Of a DNA stretch of 64,000 nucleotides, positions 57,131-64,000 are shown in pieces. Source of the stretch: Ambrosia x helenae (Eukaryota; Streptophyta; Magnoliopsida; Asterales; Asteraceae). How positions within the stretch are numbered: the stretch's first letter is position 1; every line of letters starts with the position of its first letter. A program made the translations under genes and the position numbers. The notes beneath the pieces were generated by a model. The model saw only the letters and a program-made list of their open reading frames with translations. It made no database searches and was not told the origin of the DNA. The stretch lies in contig CM061226.1 in NCBI GenBank assembly GCA_030844895.1, positions 99,733,292 to 99,797,291 on the forward strand. Reading direction: 5' to 3'.

Positions 57131-58526
57131 TGTTAGTTGCATTTTTAGGCATATTTTATCAGTCATTTAGTAGCTAGTTTAGGCGTTTTTATGCATTTAG
57201 GTTGTACATATTGCATCATTTTCGTGAAATGCATGTTTTGGTGGAATGGAATCTACTTTGGTTTGTTTTGGTTGATTTTGTAGGTGTGAGAATTGAAAGA
57301 GGAAAGGGCGAGCATTGACGAGGCGAAGCCGTAATTTACTTGAACTTTATTGGCGTTCTTGAAAAGAGGTTTAGGCCGTAAGCAAGCAAGGAAAGAACTA
57401 GAGGGGCTGAATTGGAAAGTTACTAATTGAATGGATTAAAATGAAAATAAAAAGAGTTGACAACAAACTTTGAATTATTTTTGGGGGATGACGATACGAA
57501 AAGAAGGTTTCATATTTTCTTGGAGGGATATAATAAGAGATATCTTTTGGACTGGAGGGGGTGTAGGGGGCGAGCTGAAGGAGTGCAAAGAAGCCATAGA
57601 ACTTTGTGGCTTAATTTTATTTTCGAAGACAATAATTTTGAATTTATTTTTTCGTAAGCTTTTATTTTATTTGAATGTTTAGTATTATTTTTGTTTTGAT
57701 TGAACTAGCCGCCATGTCCGGCTAGAACCTTTTAATTCCGACACTTTGGTATGTTTTCTTAATTTTGATTCGAAAACTTATGTGAAACTCTTATGAGATC
57801 CAATTTTCGAATGGTTTGTTTGGTTGGTTCTTGATTCAATACCTTTAGGTAAAATATTAGTTGGTTGATAAAATTGGCCACTTTGTTAATCATTCTAATA
57901 GTGTTCATCAATCTATAACACTTTAACCGGTTTTATATATTTGATAAAAGGAACAAATAACGGTTTAGGTTTGTCTATGAATTTAAATTTGTTATAGAAT
58001 TAAACAATATAATTAAGCACTCCGAACGGCGTGAGTGTTTGATTGTAATCGATACTTCTATCATTGCAACCCGCACGCTAAGATCCGAACGGCGTGAGCT
58101 TGGAGTAGCGGGTTGGCTCTAATCAACGAACGGCGTTTGGTTAGACATTAGATAGAGTGGATGTCCGAACGGCGTGCCGTCTAGTATTGATACAAACCGT
58201 TTAATTAAAGGATCATTGCACCATAATTGTTAATGATCATAAGTCCGGGTCAAATTAAGAAACTGCCTTAGTGTTGGAATTAGCTTTAATATTTGAATTC
58301 ATTTCACAAGTTAATTAACGTTTTTTTAAGTCATTTGTCTTATTAATTTTAGTTTTATTTTCGTTAATTTTAAACTACACCAACCCCCCCTTTTTTATAG
58401 TCGTATTTTGTGCGAAAAACGTTTTTGGTATAATCAGTTGATCTGTATCCCTGAGGACACAAACCTTACTTTCACTAATACTAGTAGGTTTATTATTTAT
58501 TTATTTGCTGGATTCGACACCCAACA
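57131..58526 (+). repeat. 3' LTR of the Athila-like element
   Basis: 1396 bp, about 1.4 percent different from the 5' LTR by eye. It has the same four GAACGGCGT words at about 58022-58165. Followed by TSD ATATT. Confidence 0.92.
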
Positions 58527-60832
58527 ATATTAACTGCTACTTATGTTATAAACAGGCTTCCCTCTTCTTTTCTGCAAGGAAAGAGTCCTTATGAGGTTGT
58601 GTATGGTTCCCCCCCCCCACTCTCAGTCACTTAAAAAGTTTTGGGTGTTTGTGTTTTAGCACTGTCTTGAATGAGTCTGATAATATGTCTGTTTTTGCTG
58701 AAAAATGTGTTTTAATTGGTTATTCTAGTTTTAAAAAGGGTTATAAACTTTGGAATTTAGAATCAAAACAAATTGAATATTCTAGAGATGTTAGGTTCTA
58801 TGAAGAAGTCTTTCCTTTTAAAGTAACAAGTGAAAATTTAGGGTCTGATGTAGAGAGTCAAACTGTAAATCACTTAAACTTTTTTGACAGTTTTGATTCA
58901 ATAAACAGTGAAAATTTAAAAGTGACTGAGGAGATTAATCTTCCCGATGATGAAGGGGGAAACAATAGTACTCATGCTGAGCCTTCTAGTCAGCAACCAG
59001 GGATCACTCCCAGGGCTGACAAAGGCTCTGGCAGTAGTCATAAGCCTAACCCAGGTTGTAGTGAACCTGGTATGGCAGACAATGATGAGGGCTTAGCAAA
59101 TGATGAGACATTTCCACCTGAGGGAAGTAGTATTAGAAAGTCTAGTAGGGTGTCTAACTTTCCCAGAAAGTTCAATGAATTTGTTGTAGAAGGGAAAGTT
59201 AAGTATGGGGTCGAGAAAGTTGTCAATTATGCTAATCTGTCTTTTGAAAACAAATGCTTTGTTTCTGGTCTTAACAAGTCTGTAGAGCCTTCATCTTATT
59301 ATGAAGCTGCCAAAGACCCAAGATGGGTTGAGGCAATGAATAATGAGATGGAAGCTTTACATAGGAACAATACTTGGGTTTTGACTGATCTACCTTCTGG
59401 TAGAAAACCCATAGGTTGTAAATGGGTATTTAAAATTAAATATAAATCAAATGGTGAAGTAGAAAGGTATAAAGCTAGACTGGTAGCAAAAGGTTTTAAC
59501 CAAAGAGAAGGTTTAGACTTTGGTGAAACCTTCTCACCAGTGGTCAAAATGGTGACTATTAGGTGTGTTATAAGTCTAGCTGTCCAAAATGGTTGGAATT
59601 TATACCAATTGGATATCAATAATGCATTTTTGTATGGAACCATTACTGAGGATGTGTATATGACTCCACCTGAGGGTTACTATTCTAAGGATGAAACTAA
59701 AGTTTGTAAATTAGTTAAGTCCTTATATGGTCTTAAACAAGCACCAAGGAAATGGAATGAGAAGTTAACTGATGTGCTTGTTGAGAATGGTTTTATACAA
59801 AGTTTGTTTGATCATTCTATGTATATAATGTCTAAAAATGATGTTTTTATAGTATTGTTAGTCTATGTTGATGACATTATTATAACAGGTAATAGCTTGT
59901 CTGAAATAGATAATATTAAAAGGTTTTTAAGTAATAACTTTCTTATTAAAGATTTAGGAAAGTTAAAATACTTCTTAGGAATAGAAGTATTGTATGGTGA
60001 TAATTCTGTTTGTTTGTCTCAAAGAAAATATTGTTTAGAGTTACTAAATGAATTTGGTTATTTGGGATGTAAGCCTGTTAACAATCCTATTGAACCAAAT
60101 TATGTAATGAATACAAAACTTGGTAAAAATGATGAGTCTGTTGATAGTGTTACTGGATATCAAAAGCTAATTGGGAAACTGATATACTTGTCTTTAACAA
60201 GACCTGATATCAGTTATGCTGTCCAGTGTCTTAGTCAGTTCATGCATAAGCCTAGTAAAGGACACCTTCAAACTGCCTTAAGGTTATTAAGGTATTTGAA
60301 GGAGTCTCCTGGTAAAGGTATTCTGGTGTCTAAGTCTGCTACATTTCAGTTAAGTGGATTTGTGGATGCAGACTGGGCAAAATGCCTTGTTACCAGAAGA
60401 TCTATAACAGGTTACTGCATATTCCTAGGAAACTCATTGGTTTCCTGGAAAAGCAAGAAACAGAACACTGTTTCTAGATCATCAGCTGAAGCTGAATATA
60501 GGGCCATGTGTTCTGCTTCTTGTGAGTTGTTGTGGCTTAAGAATCTGTTAACAGAGTTGAAAGTTGAGGTAAGTTTACCACTTAAGTTATTTTGTGATAG
60601 TAAAGCTGCAATATCAATTGCAGCAAACCCAGTGTTCCATGATAGGGTAAAACATTTTGAGATTGATATTCATTTCTTAAGAGAAAAAATAGTTGTTGGT
60701 CTAATAGAAACTCTTAAGATAAGTTCTGAAAATCAAATTGCTGATGGTTTAACAAAAGGGTTAAACATTCAGCAACATAGAAAGTTTTGTGAAGATCTGA
60801 AAATGTTTGACATGTTCAAACATATGAATTAA
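58527..60832 (+). pseudogene. Nested Copia: integrase end, reverse transcriptase, RNase H
   Basis: The frame resumes as TATYVINRLPSS...GKSPYEVVYG. A run of ten C (58609-58618) shifts the frame, so GCLCFSTVLNESDN is read one frame over, open from 58649 to TAA 60830-60832. RT shows NNTWVLTDLPSGRKPIGCKW, QLDINNAFLYG, YGLKQAPRKWN and YVDD (about 59863-59874). RNase H has DADWAKC (about 60364) and the tail ends HRKFCEDLKMFDMFKHMN. Apart from the C-run this half is intact, unlike gag. Confidence 0.93.
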
Positions 60833-60839
60833 GGGGGCG

Positions 60840-61562
60840 TGTTAAAAATACCTTTACTTAAATAGTAATTCATATGTTTGAGTAATTATTTTGTTAAGGT
60901 TGTGGGCTATTGATTGTACCGAATAAGTTGAGGCCCATTTATATTTGGTTGTTATGGGCTTGATAGCTTGGCCTCATACTTGTGGCCTGGTCCAGCCCAT
61001 GGCCCATTTTTTTGTTACTTGTGCACATATTAAACGTGTGGATGAGATTTGTGTTTTCAGGGGTGCTTATTCACCGTTGGATGGCTTTTGATCGTGTGGA
61101 TCATATTGGTAGCACACGGATCGATAGTTGGAGATATATAAGCTCGTTTTTGTTATTCGTGCTCATTCATTCAGTCTTCTTCTAGGGTTTCTAGGGTTTC
61201 ATATCGTCTCTCTGTATTTGTTCTTATTGTTTGTTACTGGAGATTGTTTTCCAGGAGTCTTGAGGTTATCAAGCTGTGATAACCATTGTTTGATCATCTG
61301 TTCGATCATCTGAGTCTTTGGTTGTAAGTATTTTGTATTAACATTCAATATCGTCAACTGATCTAAACAATCAGTTGACATTATTCTTTAGAGTCTCTCT
61401 CGTTAGAGAAAGACTCAGGGTATTTGGGGGGCACTTTTTGGTTTGGGTATAATAAGATTTTGTCACCTGTTTTGTCGCCTACTTCTCGTTGTTATTGTTT
61501 GATCTTGAGTTTGTGTAGGCTCAGATCTTGTGTATTTTAGTATTGGATCATAAAATTTTACA
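60840..61562 (+). repeat. 3' LTR of the nested Copia
   Basis: 723 bp, uninterrupted; preceded by the polypurine tract AAGGGGGCG (60831-60839) and followed by TSD ATTAC (61563-61567). It provides the unbroken reference that fixes the Helitron insertion point in the 5' LTR. Confidence 0.95.
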
Positions 61563-61567
61563 ATTAC

Positions 61568-62439
61568 CATTACCATCGTTCAAGTCTAATAAATTTGGAG
61601 AAAAGAAATGTTGAAAGGACTTGAGACAAAATAGGGTAGAAACTAGGCAGTTTAGCTATTTTTGTAAGTTGTGTTATTTGGTAGTAAGTCAAATTGACTG
61701 AAAAGTGCGCGCGAGTGCGCACACATACACACTAGGGAGTAGCTTGAATGATGCGGCGGGTCACATTTGCAATCTTATTACGTACTACCAAAAGAACAAA
61801 TATCGTACAGTCAGCAAAATAAATTATTACTAACACGAAATAGGGGACACATGATTATGTGTACATGATCATGTTAAAGTAAGTAAACTTATGGTTGCTC
61901 GAGAGCATTGAAAGTCGTAGTGTGTTTCAAACCTGTAGCATCTAAATGGAATTTACAATGGAAAATTTTACGCAAAACCGTTGTTTCCGGTGAGAAACTT
62001 CCAGCAACCCATCAACGACCCACTGAAGGGCCCAAACGCATTGTGAGCGCAAATAATGGAATTTACAATAGAAGATTGTCATTTTATCCGAATCATACCA
62101 TTGACGTATTACTATGAAAACTTAAGTTATAAGGTTACCCGTTAACATCAAATGCAACCTACAATCCACACCAATTAACAAAATGCAGGTTGCAATATAG
62201 GCCATCACATAACAAAATATAGATATCGATTACACACTGTGTGTACATGCAATCCGAGCGACTGAGCGAGCCTATAGAATTTTGTGTTGTCGTGGATTTC
62301 TTCTTTGTTGTTTGGGTGCTTTTAGGTACCTGCCAAGGTTGAAAAAAATATTATTGTTGGTATTAATTTTAAAAAAATGCAAGCTTCAACATAAAATAAA
62401 ATAGCGCCATCAATAAACAAATCTATATAATAAAATTCG
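61568..62439. other. Intergenic, nothing recognised
   Basis: No gene or element boundary that I can support. A short frame at 61908-62117 shows no domain. Confidence 0.5.
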
Positions 62440-64000
62440 TCACTCTCCAACCGGTTTTATGTTCCTCCGGGGTTGCCCCGGTTGGGGATTCCACTTTGAA
62501 GGCCCTGATTGATAAACACCCTATCACCGACCCCCCTACTTTGCCTAATGTCTTACCATCTGAGGATGCTCTTCAAGTCGATGTTGATTGTGTGTTAGGG
62601 AGTATTAAATCCTTCCCTAAAGGAACTTCGTGTGGGAGAGACGGCCTCAGAGCTCAACACATTTTAGATGCCCTTTGTGGGCAAGGGACCTCGCCACCCT
62701 CTGATCTACTTTTGGCAATCACTGAAGTGGTTAACATTTGGTTAAGGGGGCTTTGCCTAAAAGGTCTTGCGGAGTTTATCGCTTCTGCCCCCTTAACTCC
62801 GTTGCTAAAGCCCGATAACGGAATTAGGCCTATCGCTGTTGGGGCCATTTGGAGAAGGTTAGTCTCTAAAGTCGCGATGCGTAGAGTTGGGAAGGAGATG
62901 GCGGCTTACTTAGGTGATTATCAATTTGGGGTGGGGGTCCCCAACGGGGCAGAGGCTATTCTCCATAGCGCGAATAGGTTTTTGAATGCGTTCCATGATA
63001 ACGGATCTCTGGCCATGCTCACGGTCGACTTTTCGAACGCCTTTAACTTGGTTGACAGGACGATTCTCCTGAGGGAAGTGAACGTCCGATGCCCATCCAT
63101 TTACCCTTGGGTTCAGTTCATATATGCCCAACCCGCTAGGCTTTATGTGGGAGATTCTTGTATTGGGGCGTCCACCGGGGTCCAGCAGGGGGACCCATTG
63201 GGGCCGCTTCTTTTCGCTCTTGTCCTACACTCGTTGGTTCGTCGGCTAGAAGAATGTTGCTCCCTTCCGTTTCATGCTTGGTATCTTGATGATGGCACAA
63301 TTATGGGAGAGGTCGGGGAAGTGGCTAAGGCTTTTGATATTATCCGAGCTGAGGGCCCGAATCTGGGCCTTACGCTTAATATTAAGAAATGTGAAATTTT
63401 CTGGCCATCGTGTAATGGGGCAAAAGTGAAGTCTGGTTTATTTCCTAGCGAGATCGGGAAACCAGAGGGAGGTGTGAAGCTACTGGGGGTGCCGTTAGTC
63501 GGGACGGGGGATATATTGGTGCTTTGGGTGCTAAAAGGGCTCGACGGGCGGTGGATCTGATGGTTTCTCTGTAGAAATTGGGGGACCCCCAAAGTGAACT
63601 GTTGTTGCTCCGTTCATGTATGGGTGTTGCTAAATTGTTGTTTGGTCTTCGGACATGTCAACCAGCCTTTGCTGATGAGGCCATATCCATTTTCGACAAA
63701 GGGCTTCGTGAAGCGTTCGAAGATATTGTGGTTTGTGGGGGGCGTTCGTTGGGGATTTTCAATGGAGATTGACGTCTCTACCGATACGGTCGGGAGGTCT
63801 TGGCCTTTGTACGGCGGAGGATGTGTCTGCATATGCCTTTGTGGCCTCTAGAGTTCAGTCCTGGAAACTTCAAGACCACATCTTACGAAACAGCGGGGTA
63901 GTGGGGATGGACTTGGATTATGAGCTTGCCTTAGACAACGTTCGCAACTCTCTTCCTGATTTAGATTTGGGTGGGTTTATAGATAAAGACACCGCCCCCA
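62440..64000 (+). pseudogene. Non-LTR-type reverse transcriptase, 5'-truncated and broken, off right edge
   Basis: An open frame to 63560 shows an RT of the non-LTR kind: GTSCGRDGLRAQHILDAL, LLKPDNGIRPIAVGAIWRRL, FSNAFNLVDR (first catalytic Asp region), GVQQGDPLGPLLFAL, and the active-site WYLDDGTIMG (about 63283-63312). After GGVKLLGVPLVGTG the frame shifts at about 63510; the next frame reads GYIGALGAKRARRAVDLMVSL, then TAG at about 63573. The frame continues (SELLLLRSCMGVAKLLFGLR) to about 63760, then shifts again to LGLCTAEDVSAYAFVASRVQ and on to the edge. No endonuclease or start is seen upstream, so the 5' end is missing. The exact clade (RTE-like, or a domesticated plant RT family) is uncertain. 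Confidence 0.8.

Larger units (their letters stand above)
50410..58526 (+). mobile_element. Athila-like Ty3-gypsy derivative without RT or integrase (non-autonomous)
   Basis: LTRs 50410-51802 (1393 bp) and 57131-58526 (1396 bp) start TGTTAGTTGCA and end CACCCAACA. TSD ATATT at 50405-50409 and 58527-58531. The PBS TTGGCGCCGTTGCCGGGGA at about 51805 matches the 3' end of plant tRNA-Asp, typical of Athila. The inside has degraded gag, zinc knuckle and protease (51844-54373), then 2.7 kb with no RT, RNase H or integrase. The LTRs differ at roughly twenty sites. It is therefore a defective or parasitic copy that would need pol from elsewhere. Confidence 0.93.
31402..61562 (+). mobile_element. Ty1/Copia retrotransposon inflated to 30.2 kb by four nested insertions
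   Basis: The outer element has LTRs 31402-35773 (interrupted) and 60840-61562, starting TGTTAAAA and ending AATTTTACA, with the exact 5-bp TSD ATTAC at 31397-31401 and 61563-61567. The PBS TGGTATCAGAGCC is at 35774. Its own sequence is about 8.7 kb: LTR 31402-31429 plus 35080-35773; leader and gag 35774-37518; gag end, protease and integrase start 48124-48962; integrase 50049-50409; integrase end, RT, RNase H and 3' LTR 58527-61562. Insertions: Helitron 31430-35079, Ty3-gypsy 37519-48123, solo LTR 48963-50048, Athila-like 50410-58526. It belongs to the same broad Copia family as the 17.8-kb element (similar gag, integrase and RT). Its LTRs differ at about nine positions. Confidence 0.95.

Noticed and set aside
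1..64000. CRISPR array, bacterial operon or integrated virus
   Set aside because: No spaced identical short repeats with unique spacers, no bacterial gene layout; reverse-transcribing genes all fit LTR or non-LTR retrotransposons.

Overview
This is AT-rich nuclear DNA of a flowering plant, most likely a eudicot. The evidence is intron-bearing genes, a plant-type UDP-glycosyltransferase, plant Copia and Ty3-gypsy lineages, plant Helitron ends, hAT MITEs and tRNA-derived SINEs. LTR and protein styles are reminiscent of Asteraceae, but that placement is an impression and not something the sequence proves. Nothing bacterial or organellar is present.

Layout. (1) 1-7.9 kb: a minus-strand pair made of a multi-exon RPA70-like gene (4572 to 1243) and, downstream of it, a PIF1-type helicase broken by two in-frame stops and cut by the left edge. 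This pair is typical cargo of plant Helitrons. It is followed by a three-copy 287-bp tandem repeat, two SINE-like copies, a 604-bp hAT MITE with a perfect 8-bp target-site duplication (TSD), and an isolated Helitron 3' terminus at 7892. (2) 8.5-13.8 kb: a CACTA-like end, another SINE, two related Helitrons in opposite orientation (9391-10449 and 10697-11709), and a TIR-bearing element (12053-13759) holding a solo LTR with its own 5-bp TSD. (3) 14.0-17.8 kb: one small intact host gene beginning Met-Gly-Asn, then MITEs. (4) 17816-24270: a complete Copia element with apparently identical 702-bp LTRs and one frameshift. (5) 24.9-26.3 kb: a decayed PIF/Harbinger transposase. (6) 29.3-30.7 kb: a UDP-glycosyltransferase with a one-base frameshift just after its PSPG box. 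(7) 31402-61562: one Copia element swollen to 30 kb by four insertions. These are a 3.65-kb Helitron in its left LTR, a 10.6-kb chromodomain Ty3-gypsy (Tekay/Del-like) in gag, a 1.09-kb solo LTR in integrase, and an 8.1-kb Athila-like element lacking RT in integrase. Each LTR insertion has a recognisable 5-bp TSD, and the Copia reading frames can be followed across the joints. (8) 62.4-64.0 kb: a broken non-LTR-type reverse transcriptase running off the right edge.

How it fits together. The host-gene content is small: the MGN gene, the damaged glycosyltransferase, and perhaps the RPA-like gene. Everything else is mobile DNA. LTR comparisons by eye give an order of arrival: the nested Copia (about 9 substitutions in 722 bp) and the Athila-like element (about 20 in 1.4 kb) are oldest, the Tekay-like element (about 5 in 2.6 kb) is younger, and the 17.8-24.3 kb Copia (none seen) is youngest. 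I found no clearly new biological system. The most unusual structures are the precisely resolvable nested insertions, the inverted Helitron pair with an apparently collapsed tandem dimer, and a short in-phase intron in the gag region of an otherwise intact Ty3-gypsy element.
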